Counted from the first letter of the stretch, positions 1-8,748 are shown. The stretch is DNA of 64,000 nucleotides from Leadbetterella lacunae (GCF_042649125.1 NZ_JBHRYQ010000001.1:2790001-2854000), one strand, 5' to 3'. Numbers and translations: made by a program. Notes: generated by a model not told the origin, from the letters alone.

Positions 1-531
1 CTAAAACTCGCCCTCGATTTGCCCGCCAAGTTTGAGCCCGGCACAGACTACGAATACTCAAATACCAACTATCTGCTGATTTCTCAACTTATCGATAAAA
101 CAGTAGGTTACAGTCACGACCAATACATCAAAGAGGCTATTTTGACCCCACTTGGCCTCACTAACACCTACGCTTCGCTGAGTGAAGTAAACATCGCCGA
201 CGTGATGAGTGGCTACTATGTAGGCTACGACGAAGACTTAAAAACCAATGATTTTGGTATGTTGGCCACAGCCGAAGACGTGGGCAAATTTATACGAGCA
301 CTCAATGACGGCTCGGCCTTTGCCCCTGGTGAGCAGGAAATATATTCGGCTATTTATGAATACGAACACACAGGCCTAATACCTGGCTATCAGAGCTTTG
401 CCAAATATTACAAAGACGCCGACATGGTGGTGGTGCAGTTTAACAACACCACCAATTTTAACGGTTACGATTGGAACCTCGCCGAAATAAACCTTAGCAG
501 AGTAGTTAAAATTGTTAGGAAAAGCATTTGA
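1..531 (+). CDS. Serine hydrolase, beta-lactamase/penicillin-binding fold (5' end cut by window)
   Basis: The frame is open from base 1, so the N-terminus, including the SxxK nucleophile motif, lies outside the window. Two of the three class C/PBP-fold motifs are visible: YSN in EYSNTNYLL (about residue 19 of the visible part) and HTG in YEHTGLIPGYQS, followed by the usual C-terminal beta strands. The family hydrolyses amides or esters, often D-Ala peptides, and is commonly exported. The substrate cannot be told. It is followed by non-coding hairpin repeats, so nothing in the context links it to the next gene. Confidence 0.85.
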   Translation, partial: LKLALDLPAKFEPGTDYEYSNTNYLLISQLIDKTVGYSHDQYIKEAILTPLGLTNTYASLSEVNIADVMSGYYVGYDEDLKTNDFGMLATAEDVGKFIRALNDGSAFAPGEQEIYSAIYEYEHTGLIPGYQSFAKYYKDADMVVVQFNNTTNFNGYDWNLAEINLSRVVKIVRKSI

Positions 532-669
532 AATAAACCTAAAGGCTTTTAAATCGGATTTAGATAAAAACCAATACAGTTCTCAATTAACTTTCATAAA
601 AAAAACGCCTCTCTTCATCCTTACTTTTTTTACGGCTCTTAGCACAAGTCGACACCCTGATTTTTGATT

Positions 670-836
670 GACTTGCTTTAGCAAAGTCTCCGATAGGGAC
701 TCTGCGGAAGTTTCATTGAGAAATTGACTTGCTTTAGCAGAGCCTCCGATAGGGACTCTGCGGAGTTTCATTGAGGAAGTGACTTGCTTTAGCAGAGTCT
801 CCGATAGGGACTCTGCTGAAGTTTCATTGAGAAATT
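670..836. repeat. Three tandem copies of a 55-56 bp hairpin repeat
   Basis: Units begin at 670, 726 and 781 with GACTTGCTTTAGC and end in TTTCATTGAGAAATT or a near variant. Each contains an inverted repeat, GCAGAGTC...GACTCTGC, around a short GATA-containing loop. A fourth unit with its own divergence sits at 5327-5381, in the same place relative to the second GrpB copy. The rest of 532-884 contains no credible gene; the minus-strand reading frame through the array only reflects the repeat. A REP-like or regulatory hairpin array is possible. Confidence 0.9.
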
Positions 837-884
837 GACTTTTTTCCCCAATTTGCACATCTAAAAACCCCTCGCCAAAGCATC

Positions 885-1439
885 ATGTTAATCAAGAAAT
901 ATACCGCCGATTGGGTCAAAGACTTTGAAGACTTAAAACACGAACTTGAGAAAGGGCTGCACGGGATCAATTGCCAAATAGAACACATTGGGAGCACCTC
1001 TGTGCCCGGTTTAGACGCCAAAGCCATCATAGACTTGGATATTATCTACGAAAACCAAAGTGATTTTGAGCAGATAAAAGAGGCCCTGATACAAATCGGA
1101 TATTACCACAATGGCAACCAAGGCTTGGCCCAAAGGGAGGTTTTTAAACGCACCGAAAACCAACACCACGCCGTTTTAGACCGTATCTTACATCATCTTT
1201 ATGTGTGCCCGGTTGGCAGCAAAGCACTGGAAAGGCATATTTTGTCACGCGATTTTTTGAGGAAAAATGAATGGGCAAGACTGAAATACCAAGAAATGAA
1301 ATACGAACTAGCCGAACAGGCCCAGCAAGACAAAAAAACCTACGCCACCCTCAAAGAACTACACGCAAACACTTTTATAGATGCGATCATAGAACTTGAA
1401 AAAAGTGGACAAAAAACCCACGAAAAACCCAAAACCTGA
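885..1439 (+). CDS. GrpB/UPF0157 family nucleotidyltransferase-fold protein, copy 1
   Basis: The 184-residue protein matches the GrpB family in length and in its signature IEHIGSTSVPGLDAK (residues 32-46) followed by IIDLDI with D50 and D52. This fits the hG[GS]...DxD metal-binding pattern of the nucleotidyltransferase fold, but the family's reaction is unsettled. The ATG at 885 starts right after the conserved repeat tract, and the protein begins MLIKKYTADW as is usual for the family. A near-identical copy lies at 5430-5984, but only this copy keeps the acidic DxD pair. The protein is predicted to be cytoplasmic. Confidence 0.9.
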   Translation: MLIKKYTADWVKDFEDLKHELEKGLHGINCQIEHIGSTSVPGLDAKAIIDLDIIYENQSDFEQIKEALIQIGYYHNGNQGLAQREVFKRTENQHHAVLDRILHHLYVCPVGSKALERHILSRDFLRKNEWARLKYQEMKYELAEQAQQDKKTYATLKELHANTFIDAIIELEKSGQKTHEKPKT

Positions 1440-1651
1440 CCGATAAATCAATACTTGGGTTTGTTTGATTTATGATTAAAAAAAATAATGTAAATTGGCA
1501 TATTGTAAGAATAAAAATGGAGTAAACACACATGAAAATTATCCAACAACGGAGGCTTACAAATGAATAAATTACTTATAACTAGACAATTAATACAAAA
1601 ATAGATAAGCGATATTAACGTTACTCGAAAAACAGTAGCGTTAAGCCACTC
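1440..1651. repeat. Non-coding repeat copy A (right half), ending at a GTT cassette core
   Basis: This carries the most conserved block of the family (GTAAATTGGCATATTGTAAG at about 1491, then AAAAATGGAGTAAACACAC and ATTATCCAACAAC). It ends in GTAGCGTTAAGCCACTC just before the core GTTAGCAAAC at 1652-1661. It matches copy B at 5985-6196 closely up to and including GTTA, where the two diverge at once. The left half of the family is missing. It may supply a promoter for the next gene, but this is not shown. Confidence 0.85.
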
Positions 1652-1691
1652 GTTAGCAAACATAAAAAAACTACATCACCGAAATCAAAAA

Positions 1692-3446
1692 ATGAACTTA
1701 AAGGAAGGGATAGACATAAGTATTAAGGAGGTCTTAAATGAAGACTTTATAAAATCAATAACAGAATCTGGTTTTGTTTTTTTTGAAAAGCAAAATAAAT
1801 TCAAAATTGAAAACGGAGAATTTAAATGTGATATCAAATTTAATTCTTTTTTAGACCATGTTTATTTAAATAGCACCGGTGGAGTAAGGTTTAATGTACA
1901 TTTTGATACTGATTTATATTCTAGTAAACTGAGGGCTTGGTTGGATAAAAATTTAAAATCAATTTATCCTGATAAATCCTTAATGAGAATTCATGAATCA
2001 TTTGTAATTTATTCCAAAATTTTTGATGAAAACCACCATAATTTTAATGAAATTGAAAAAATTAAAACCTATATACTTTCTAAATCTTTATCAATTTTTA
2101 GCCAATTTTCCAATTGGAATATAATCCTTTCAAATCCGGAACTTGCCAATAAAATTGATGAATTGGAGAATGTATATCTTTTTTTGAATTTGAAAGAACA
2201 AGCTTCTCAAATTCTAAACAGTAAAAAGGCAATTATTCTTGAGAAAGAAAATATAACTAACAACCACCATTTTAATCGAATAAATTATACGCTTCAAAAA
2301 ATATTCGGCGAAAAAGAAGATAATATAAATACCAATTACAATAAAATTAAAACTAATGAAACTTTTAAAATTGAAGGTAATATTTTTATAAATTCCGAAT
2401 TCAAAATTACAAATTTACCAAAATTAGAAAATCTATTCGCTTCAGAAAATGGACAAAACTTCATAACAGTCCATGAAAACGGGAGAGGAATTTTATGGGA
2501 TAAAAATGGTGATAAAATTTTTGAAAATAAAATTATTAAAATAGGAGAATCTGCTTATACAGAAATTAGAGCAGGCTTTATCGAAAGTTTGAATCTATGG
2601 TATTTAGACCAATATTTTTATTCAATTATTAATGGCGAATTAAAATTCAAGATAGAGTTAAATGATGATAAGAAACCTTCCAAACAATTGCGAATTTATG
2701 AACATTTTTTCTTAAAAAACAAAGAAGTAATAATCGGCCAATTCGACGATAAAAATCTAGGTTTTTTTGACAAAAAAGGTGATTTGATTAACAGATTTAA
2801 GATCAATGGGAAATTAGTAAATATCAATCAAAAAAATGAGGAGCTATTTATTTATAAAGACAATATCTACTCAATTCTAAGCATTGATAATAGTGTTAAA
2901 TCAACTCTTCCTAGCGTTACGTTTAACAGTATCCATAAATTTACTGAAGATTTTTCGTTATTTTTCACAGGAGGCCATCAAACGAAACAATATCTATATG
3001 ACTTAAAAAATAATAAAAAAATAACAGTTTGGGCACATCCTACTTATGAGCCAAATTATAAGGAACAATTTAAAGTATCTCATAATTTTGGTTGTAATAA
3101 TATGGTTTTCAGTACTGATGAAAATAAAATTGCCATATGTTCTAGCCACGGGCGACATACCATTTTTACATTACCTAAACTTGATAGAATTGAATTAAAA
3201 TCTCGAGAACATTTTGGGTATGAATGGGAAACAACTGAATTTAAATACATGATAAAAAGTATGGAATTTTTCCAATCAAAATTGCTTTTTACTACAATTG
3301 AAGATAATTTGATGATATGGAGTTTAGATGGAAATTTACTATATAAAATTGAAGGTATTTGCAAATTTATATTGACAGAAAATCCAAATTATTTGATAGG
3401 AGTAGATAAAGATTCAAACCTAATAAAGTTAGTCTTAGAAGATTAA
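1692..3446 (+). CDS. Hypothetical cassette protein with beta-propeller-like C-terminal half
   Basis: I do not recognise this 584-residue protein. It has no signal peptide or membrane segment. Residues 1-130 loosely recall DUF4304-type domains, and the C-terminal two thirds contain WD-like phrases (GILWDKNGDKIF, NLMIWSLDGNLLYKI), suggesting a propeller. The gene is bracketed by the core GTTAGCAAAC (1652-1661) upstream and its exact 10-base reverse complement GTTTGCTAAC (3448-3457) two bases after the stop. This is the arrangement of an integron-type cassette. It is strongly AT-rich compared with the chromosomal genes at 8880-14854. Confidence 0.7.
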   Translation: MNLKEGIDISIKEVLNEDFIKSITESGFVFFEKQNKFKIENGEFKCDIKFNSFLDHVYLNSTGGVRFNVHFDTDLYSSKLRAWLDKNLKSIYPDKSLMRIHESFVIYSKIFDENHHNFNEIEKIKTYILSKSLSIFSQFSNWNIILSNPELANKIDELENVYLFLNLKEQASQILNSKKAIILEKENITNNHHFNRINYTLQKIFGEKEDNINTNYNKIKTNETFKIEGNIFINSEFKITNLPKLENLFASENGQNFITVHENGRGILWDKNGDKIFENKIIKIGESAYTEIRAGFIESLNLWYLDQYFYSIINGELKFKIELNDDKKPSKQLRIYEHFFLKNKEVIIGQFDDKNLGFFDKKGDLINRFKINGKLVNINQKNEELFIYKDNIYSILSIDNSVKSTLPSVTFNSIHKFTEDFSLFFTGGHQTKQYLYDLKNNKKITVWAHPTYEPNYKEQFKVSHNFGCNNMVFSTDENKIAICSSHGRHTIFTLPKLDRIELKSREHFGYEWETTEFKYMIKSMEFFQSKLLFTTIEDNLMIWSLDGNLLYKIEGICKFILTENPNYLIGVDKDSNLIKLVLED

Positions 3447-3447
3447 A

Positions 3448-3610
3448 GTTTGCTAACACCTCCTTGTGTCAAGTGGGGCTGAGGGAAGTGTTTGAACAAT
3501 AGGAACTTTAACATTCATTTGTACTATGGCTTAACATAAGGAATTCTATTTCCCCACCTGCCAAAAGCCCAAAACTTTACTTGCAAGCGTAAAACAACGA
3601 TTCGTTAAAT
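3448..3610. other. attC-like recombination site (end of the 1692 cassette)
   Basis: The site opens with GTTTGCTAAC, complementary to the core upstream of the cassette gene, and closes at GTTAAAT (3604-3610), which fits the GTTRRRY consensus of attC R' cores. The 163-base length is long for attC, and the internal pairing is only partly evident (GGGGCTGAGG around 3475 with CCCCACCTGCC near 3555). The left core is well supported; the right limit is inferred. Confidence 0.5.
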
Positions 3611-3620
3611 TAACAACATT

Positions 3621-5069
3621 ATGACAAAAAGAAATTTAATTCTAATCATTTTACTGTTTACAACAACATTCTCTTTTGCCCAAGACTGTGATTGCAAAAC
3701 CAACTATGAATGGGTAAAGAAAACCTTTGAAGAAAATGACGCTGGATTTCAATATGCCCTAAAAACCAAAGGTGAACAAACATACGAAGACCATAATAAA
3801 AGAATTTTAGAAAAAGTACAAAATGCTAAGACTCTTAACGCGTGCACACCTATACTCTATGAGTGGCTAAAATTCTTCCGTTCGGGTCATATTGCAATAA
3901 GGCTTAACGAGCAACCGCAACAAACCAATCCTATAAAATCGGAAAAACAATTTTCTGATTGGGAAACTTACACTATCAAAACAGAAGATTTCAAAAAATA
4001 TTTAGACCAAAAGAAAACTTCTGATTATGAGGGAATTTGGGAAACCAAACCATATAAAATTGGAATCAAAAAAGAAGGCGATAAATACATTGGTTTTATT
4101 ATAGAATCTGGTGCAGAAACTTGGACAAAAGGACAAGTAAAACTAAAATTCAGCATAACAGAAGACAAAGCAAATTCTGTTTTCTATGTGCGTGACCATT
4201 CCGCTGTGGAATCCAATAGTTTAACAATGACGGGAAACAATCATCTACAAATAGGCAATTTTAGTCTTTCAAGAATTTATCCTAAAATTGAAGATGAGCC
4301 TAGATACGTACAATACTTCAAGGCGTTAAATGCAGGACAACCATACCTAGAAAAACTAAACGAAACTACATTATATCTGAGGATACCATCGTTCAACAAA
4401 AGTTACAAAAGAAGTATTGATAGTGTCCTAAATGTAAATAAAGATAAAATACGTGCAACAAAAAATCTCATTATTGACATCAGAAACAACGGTGGCGGAA
4501 GTGACGCTTCTTATAGTTCAATCATTCCATACTTGTACACCAACCCCATAAGAACAGTCGGCGTTGAATTTTTATCTACCAAACTTAACAATCAAAGAAT
4601 GTTGGATTTTATCAATAAACCTGAATATGGCTTTGATGATGAAGGTAAAAAATGGGCGAAAAAATCGTATGACAAATTAGAAAGTAAGTTGGGACAATTT
4701 GTAAATCTGAACGAACACATAGTTTCGGAAGATAAAATGGATGCGATTTATCCTTTTCCTCAAAATGTTGGTGTTATTATTAACGAAGCAAACGGTAGCA
4801 CAGCCGAACAATTTCTTTTAGAAGCTAAACAAAGTAAAAAAGTTAAACTGTTTGGAGTAACTACATTTGGAGTATTGGACATTTCTAATATGTATTTTGC
4901 AGAATCGCCTTGTAAAGAATTTCAATTAGGTTATTCGCTTTCAAGAAGTATGCGAATACCAGACTTTACGATTGATGAAAAAGGCATACAACCAGACTAC
5001 TATTTAGACAAAAGTATTCCACAATACGAATGGACAGAATTTGTAAGCAAAATTTTGAACGGACAATAA
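3621..5069 (+). CDS. Secreted S41-family (tail-specific-like) peptidase
   Basis: Of 482 residues, the first 20 or so form a signal peptide ending SFAQ. The S41 core is visible as NLIIDIRNNGGGSD (about residues 282-295) and the nucleophile region NEANGSTAEQF (about 388-398). The later segment TTFGVLDIS lacks the lysine usually found in TFGKG of Ser/Lys-dyad members, so catalysis must use another base or be lost. It is predicted to act in the periplasm on peptides. It sits between attC-like sites and may be a cassette gene, although its flanking cores are not perfectly complementary. Confidence 0.82.
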   Translation: MTKRNLILIILLFTTTFSFAQDCDCKTNYEWVKKTFEENDAGFQYALKTKGEQTYEDHNKRILEKVQNAKTLNACTPILYEWLKFFRSGHIAIRLNEQPQQTNPIKSEKQFSDWETYTIKTEDFKKYLDQKKTSDYEGIWETKPYKIGIKKEGDKYIGFIIESGAETWTKGQVKLKFSITEDKANSVFYVRDHSAVESNSLTMTGNNHLQIGNFSLSRIYPKIEDEPRYVQYFKALNAGQPYLEKLNETTLYLRIPSFNKSYKRSIDSVLNVNKDKIRATKNLIIDIRNNGGGSDASYSSIIPYLYTNPIRTVGVEFLSTKLNNQRMLDFINKPEYGFDDEGKKWAKKSYDKLESKLGQFVNLNEHIVSEDKMDAIYPFPQNVGVIINEANGSTAEQFLLEAKQSKKVKLFGVTTFGVLDISNMYFAESPCKEFQLGYSLSRSMRIPDFTIDEKGIQPDYYLDKSIPQYEWTEFVSKILNGQ

Positions 5070-5077
5070 AACGCCAG

Positions 5078-5134
5078 CCACCAACAACCAAGCTTTCGTC
5101 GTGTCCGCAGGACATGCGATGAAAGCAATCGGGC
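5078..5134. other. attC-like hairpin site
   Basis: CCACCAAC is followed by a long imperfect hairpin (GCTTTCGTCGTGTCC / GGACATGCGATGAAAGC, with a two-base bulge) and then ATCGGGC, a degenerate GTTRRRY. The same hairpin recurs at 16601-16659 and 25914-25971. Bulged bases in an imperfect stem are typical of folded attC sites. Confidence 0.6.
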
Positions 5135-5304
5135 CACGTAGGATTGAACTTAACCTTCGCACTAGGCGTGCCCGTAGTTTTTAACCGCTTTTACCCACTA
5201 TGGGTTTTTCGTTATGTTAGGTTTTGGTTTTACTAGTAGTGCTTTTCGAATTTTAGTAGCTCTAGTGTATCATTTGCTATTTTTTAGTCAATAGATACTT
5301 AATC

Positions 5305-5381
5305 TCCGAAGTTTCATTGGGAAATTGACTTGCTTTAGCAGAGTCTCCGATAGGGACCCTGCGAAGTTTCATTGTAGAATT
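5305..5381. repeat. Hairpin repeat (one and a half units) before the second GrpB copy
   Basis: One full unit runs 5327-5381, with a partial unit before it (5305-5326). It is the same family as the array at 670-836, but one arm of the inverted repeat has changed (GACCCTGC for GACTCTGC). The stretch 5135-5304 shows nothing else I can identify. Confidence 0.85.
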
Positions 5382-5429
5382 GACTTTTTTCCCCAATTTG
5401 CACATATAAAAACGCCTCGCCAAAGCATC

Positions 5430-5984
5430 ATGTTAATCAAGAAATATACCGCCGATTGGGTCAAAGACTTTGAAGACTTAAAACACGAACTTGAGATAGG
5501 GCTACACGGGATCAATTGCCAAATAGAACACATTGGGAGCACTTCTGTGCCCGGTTTAGACGCCAAAGCCATCATATACTTGAATATTATCTACGAAAAC
5601 CAAGGTGATTTTGAGCAGATAAAAGAGGCTCTGATACAAAACGGATACTACCACAATGGCAACCAAGGCTTGGCCCAAAGAGAGGTTTTTAAACGCACCG
5701 AAAACCAACACCACGCCGTTTTAGACCGTATCACACATCATCTTTATGTGTGCCCGGTTGGCAGCAAAGCACTGGAAAGGCATATTTTGTCACGTGATTT
5801 TTTGAGGAAAAATGAATGGGCAAGGCAGAAATACCAAGAAATGAAATACGAAATAGCCGAACAGGCACAGCAAGACAAAAAAACCTACGCCACCCTAAAA
5901 GAACTACACGCAAACACCTTCATAGATGCGATCATAGAACTTGAAAAAAGTGAACAAAAAACGGACAAAAAACCCAAAAACTGA
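5430..5984 (+). CDS. GrpB/UPF0157 family protein, copy 2, missing both DxD acids
   Basis: This is a 184-residue duplicate of the protein at 885-1439, starting at the equivalent ATG; upstream in-frame codons belong to the repeat and are not used. The GSTSVPGL motif is intact, but IIDLDI is replaced by IIYLNI, so D50 becomes Y and D52 becomes N. These are the residues expected to bind metal in a nucleotidyltransferase fold. Otherwise the two proteins differ at few positions, so the copy is probably a pseudoenzyme or is decaying without frame loss. Confidence 0.88.
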   Translation: MLIKKYTADWVKDFEDLKHELEIGLHGINCQIEHIGSTSVPGLDAKAIIYLNIIYENQGDFEQIKEALIQNGYYHNGNQGLAQREVFKRTENQHHAVLDRITHHLYVCPVGSKALERHILSRDFLRKNEWARQKYQEMKYEIAEQAQQDKKTYATLKELHANTFIDAIIELEKSEQKTDKKPKN

Positions 5985-6196
5985 CCGATAAATCAATACT
6001 TGGGTTTGTATGATTTATGATTAAAAAAAATAATGTAAATTGGCATATTGTAAGAATAAAAATGGAGTAAACACACTTAAAAATTATCCAACAACGAAGG
6101 CTTACAAATAGATAAATCACTTATAATTAGACAATTAATACAAAAATAAATAACTAACAAAAACACTACTTAAAAAACAGTAGCGTTAAGCCACTC
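5985..6196. repeat. Non-coding repeat copy B (right half), ending at a GTT cassette core
   Basis: It is near-identical to copy A (1440-1651) through the conserved GGCATATTGTAAGAATAAAA block and GTAGCGTTAAGCCACTC. Both continue GTTA and then diverge (GCAAAC in A, CCTTCT here), which marks the exact boundary of two different inserted cassettes. Confidence 0.85.
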
Positions 6197-6255
6197 GTTA
6201 CCTTCTAGTAAAATAAAAAACACCTATTTATTAACAAAATTTAGAATAATTAAAT

Positions 6256-7686
6256 ATGCCTCCCAGAACACTTTTAAGTATATTTTTTTTAATTTTTATT
6301 TTCAAAACTGCTTTTTCACAATCAATTAACGAAATGAATATTCAACAAGCATTTGAAGCCTCGAAAAAGGAAAAAAAACCTCTACTAATAATTAGATATG
6401 ATCAAAGTTTAATTGATTATCAAGATATAACAGATGATAAAAAACTTGACTCAATTTTAAAAATTCAAAAAAATAGAGAACTATTAGAAAATGAATATGT
6501 CATTTATAAGTTAAATACAAATTCTGAAGACTTAGTTAATAATGCTATTCAAAAAACCTTCATTCTTTACTATACCCCAAATTTTATATTATTTGATGAA
6601 AATGGAAATGCTTTAGATTTTTATAATCCTATTAATTCAGCACATATAGGAGTAGATATTTTTGAGGTTCTTAAGGATACACTTAGTAAGGCTAAAATAA
6701 AATTAGAAAAAAGACAAATATTAGAAGAGAAATTAGACAATAATTCCATCACAGATAAAGAATTATATGAATTGGTCTTGCTAAATTCTGAAGTGCATTT
6801 AAAATCCCAAAACTTATTTAATGAGTATGCAAAAAGGAAACTTGAAATCACAACAGAAATAATTCAGATTATTAATAATCAAGAATTTAAAACAGATGAC
6901 CCAATCGTAGAATATATTTTACAAACTGAAAAACCAGAAGATGAAAATTGGGAATATTATCAATTAGTATTAATTCAAAACATTTCTGAGGCAGCTCAGA
7001 TGTCTATGGACAAAGAAGAATTTGAAAAAGCAACTTTTTTACAGGAAAAATACAATAGAAAAGTTATTAAAAACAATTCTTTTGAATTTGAAGGTATTCC
7101 ATTATACGACGATAAACTGAGTTTACACATAATTAGCGAGCAAATATTGGAAGAAAAAATTAATTTTTACTCGCAAACTAATGACACCGAAAATCTAATT
7201 AAATATGGCAATCAATTCGCTGAATTCTTTTTAAAAGATTACTCAATAAAAAAGAATGAATTTGTTGAAAAAGAACTCATTAATGGTGATTATATTTTTA
7301 GCTTAGTATCAAAAGAAAATTTGGACACTTTAACTTCCAAGGTGATTGAAGACAGAAAGGATAAAGATAAATTAAGAAAAATTGAAGAAAACAGATATGA
7401 TGAATATACCGCTGATGCCTTAAACCGAGTATCATGGGTATTTTATCTGTTAATAGATGATATATCAGAACTGGAAAAAGCGACAGATTGGTCATTACAA
7501 TCAACTGTATTGAAACCTAAATCATATTTTTATGACACCCATGCCCATTTACTTCTTAAAACTGGAAGACCAAAAGAAGCTTTAGAGTCTGAACAGTTAG
7601 CTCTGGATTTAGCCACAAAAGAAAATGACATAAAATATATAGAAGAATATAAAATTGAAATTGAAAAAATAAAAAAGAAATTATAA
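6256..7686 (+). CDS. Secreted thioredoxin-like/TPR hypothetical cassette protein
   Basis: The protein has 476 residues with a signal peptide of about 22 ending AFSQ. Residues 28-125 have the layout of a thioredoxin-like domain (EKKPLLIIRYDQ, then YTPNFILFDENGN) but no CxxC, so no redox chemistry is expected from that site. The C-terminal part (about 395-470) has TPR-like helices (FYDTHAHLLLKTGRPKEALE). The upstream core GTTACCT (6197-6203) and downstream AGGTAAC (7711-7717) are exact reverse complements, marking a cassette. The exact function is unknown; export to the periplasm is inferred from the signal peptide. Confidence 0.72.
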   Translation: MPPRTLLSIFFLIFIFKTAFSQSINEMNIQQAFEASKKEKKPLLIIRYDQSLIDYQDITDDKKLDSILKIQKNRELLENEYVIYKLNTNSEDLVNNAIQKTFILYYTPNFILFDENGNALDFYNPINSAHIGVDIFEVLKDTLSKAKIKLEKRQILEEKLDNNSITDKELYELVLLNSEVHLKSQNLFNEYAKRKLEITTEIIQIINNQEFKTDDPIVEYILQTEKPEDENWEYYQLVLIQNISEAAQMSMDKEEFEKATFLQEKYNRKVIKNNSFEFEGIPLYDDKLSLHIISEQILEEKINFYSQTNDTENLIKYGNQFAEFFLKDYSIKKNEFVEKELINGDYIFSLVSKENLDTLTSKVIEDRKDKDKLRKIEENRYDEYTADALNRVSWVFYLLIDDISELEKATDWSLQSTVLKPKSYFYDTHAHLLLKTGRPKEALESEQLALDLATKENDIKYIEEYKIEIEKIKKKL

Positions 7687-7710
7687 TTGAACTGAATAAA
7701 TAAAACCACC

Positions 7711-7777
7711 AGGTAACACATAGCTATACGCCAGCCCGCCTATCGGCAGCTCCGATCGCATAGCTTCGCCGTTATGC
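7711..7777. other. attC-like recombination site, classical size
   Basis: The 67-base site runs from AGGTAAC to GTTATGC (7771-7777). The arms pair as CATAGCTAT against ATAGCTTCG, and there is an inner hairpin ATCGG-CAGCT-CCGAT. Its left core complements the core before the 6256 gene, and its right core starts the next cassette. It is one of the best-formed attC candidates in the window. Confidence 0.75.
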
Positions 7778-7809
7778 GGCACCATAGGACGACAGCCAAT
7801 GATTAAAGA

Positions 7810-8409
7810 ATGACTGAAGAAAAAGACATATTCCTTGACAAAGATTTAAGATGCGGTGGCTTCTATGAACTTGCTATTCAGGTTTGCCCAAGTATTGACA
7901 ACACCCCGATCAAACTTTATACCGACTTTATTTGGACACTGAATAATGTTTCAGGACCTTTTGACGAAGACTTTAAGGTAATTGAGACAAACATTAAAAA
8001 TTTTCAACACCGCGGACTTATAAGACTTGAAAATTTTGATATTCCATTTATGACTTATAATATCTGGGAAGACGAGCCTATCGAAACTGGATTCAATTGG
8101 TTTGACATATGCTTCTACACGGCAGCAATTGAAAAGGTCTTTGGGTCAGAATATGAAACTTGGACTGAAAACCCAAAAGTACCTAAACAGTTAACCGACT
8201 TTTTTACAAGTGTATTGAAAGCATTGTATAAAATTTATCCATTTGAACTTGCAATGTTGGACTTTGAAGTTTCAGGACAATATTACTTTGAAGATTTAAA
8301 GAGACCGACTAACACTTGGGCTTATTCAGCGTTTTTTGTCGGACAGAATAAGTGTGACTTAGTTGCAGTTGAAAACAGAAAATATGTAAAGAAAATTGAA
8401 GAACTATAA
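7810..8409 (+). CDS. Hypothetical cassette protein
   Basis: I do not recognise this 199-residue soluble, acidic protein with several W/F/Y-rich segments (FYTDFIWTL, TGFNWFDICFYTAAI, YFEDLKRPTNTWAYSAFF). There is no signal peptide or membrane segment. The gene is flanked by GTTATGCGG (7771-7779) upstream and its exact nine-base reverse complement CCGCATAAC (8429-8437) downstream, a textbook cassette arrangement. By size and composition it could be an immunity-type protein, but nothing in the sequence proves it. Confidence 0.7.
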   Translation: MTEEKDIFLDKDLRCGGFYELAIQVCPSIDNTPIKLYTDFIWTLNNVSGPFDEDFKVIETNIKNFQHRGLIRLENFDIPFMTYNIWEDEPIETGFNWFDICFYTAAIEKVFGSEYETWTENPKVPKQLTDFFTSVLKALYKIYPFELAMLDFEVSGQYYFEDLKRPTNTWAYSAFFVGQNKCDLVAVENRKYVKKIEEL

Positions 8410-8428
8410 CGAAAATGAAGAATGGTGA

Positions 8429-8472
8429 CCGCATAACATTCAGCAAAGTAGAAGAAAGCTGATTTGTCGGAC
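8429..8472. other. attC-like site at the end of the first cassette block
   Basis: CCGCATAAC is followed by an imperfect hairpin (ATTCAGC against GCTGATT) and GTCGGAC (8466-8472), a one-base variant of GTTRRRY. The site at 24294-24363 also ends in GTCGG. No cassette follows: the remaining 8473-8879 is intergenic, with CT-rich sequence and a candidate promoter only. Confidence 0.6.
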
Positions 8473-8740
8473 CACCCTGACCGCAATCAAAGTTTGGGTG
8501 GTTATACACTTAAACTTTTTGCTTCTTTAGAGACTTTTACCCTTACTCGGAGAAACGGTTATCCAGCATTATTGTCAGCATTTTCCACCTCACCCTTCTA
8601 AGCCCCTCTCCCCCACCCTAAAAACAACCCTTAAGAGAAAAATAGCTCAAAAAATACAATTTGCCCAGCACTTGCCCAAAGGCCCATAATCCCCTCCGAT
8701 AACACAAAAACGTAACCGAGAAAAGCCTTAATTTCAAGGG

Positions 8741-8748
8741 TAAATTTG
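8741..8748 (+). promoter_or_regulatory. Candidate -7 element for the MBOAT operon
   Basis: TAAATTTG matches the Bacteroidota TAnnTTTG -7 consensus and lies 132 bases before the ATG at 8880. No convincing TTTG -33 element is seen at the right distance, so the call is tentative. Confidence 0.35.

Noticed and set aside
583..858. Minus-strand ORF with internal amino-acid repeats
   Set aside because: It only reads through the tandem 56-bp hairpin repeats; the protein repeat comes from the DNA repeat.
5325..5429. N-terminal extension of the second GrpB protein
   Set aside because: It lies in the hairpin repeat and has no counterpart in copy 1, which starts at the equivalent of ATG 5430.
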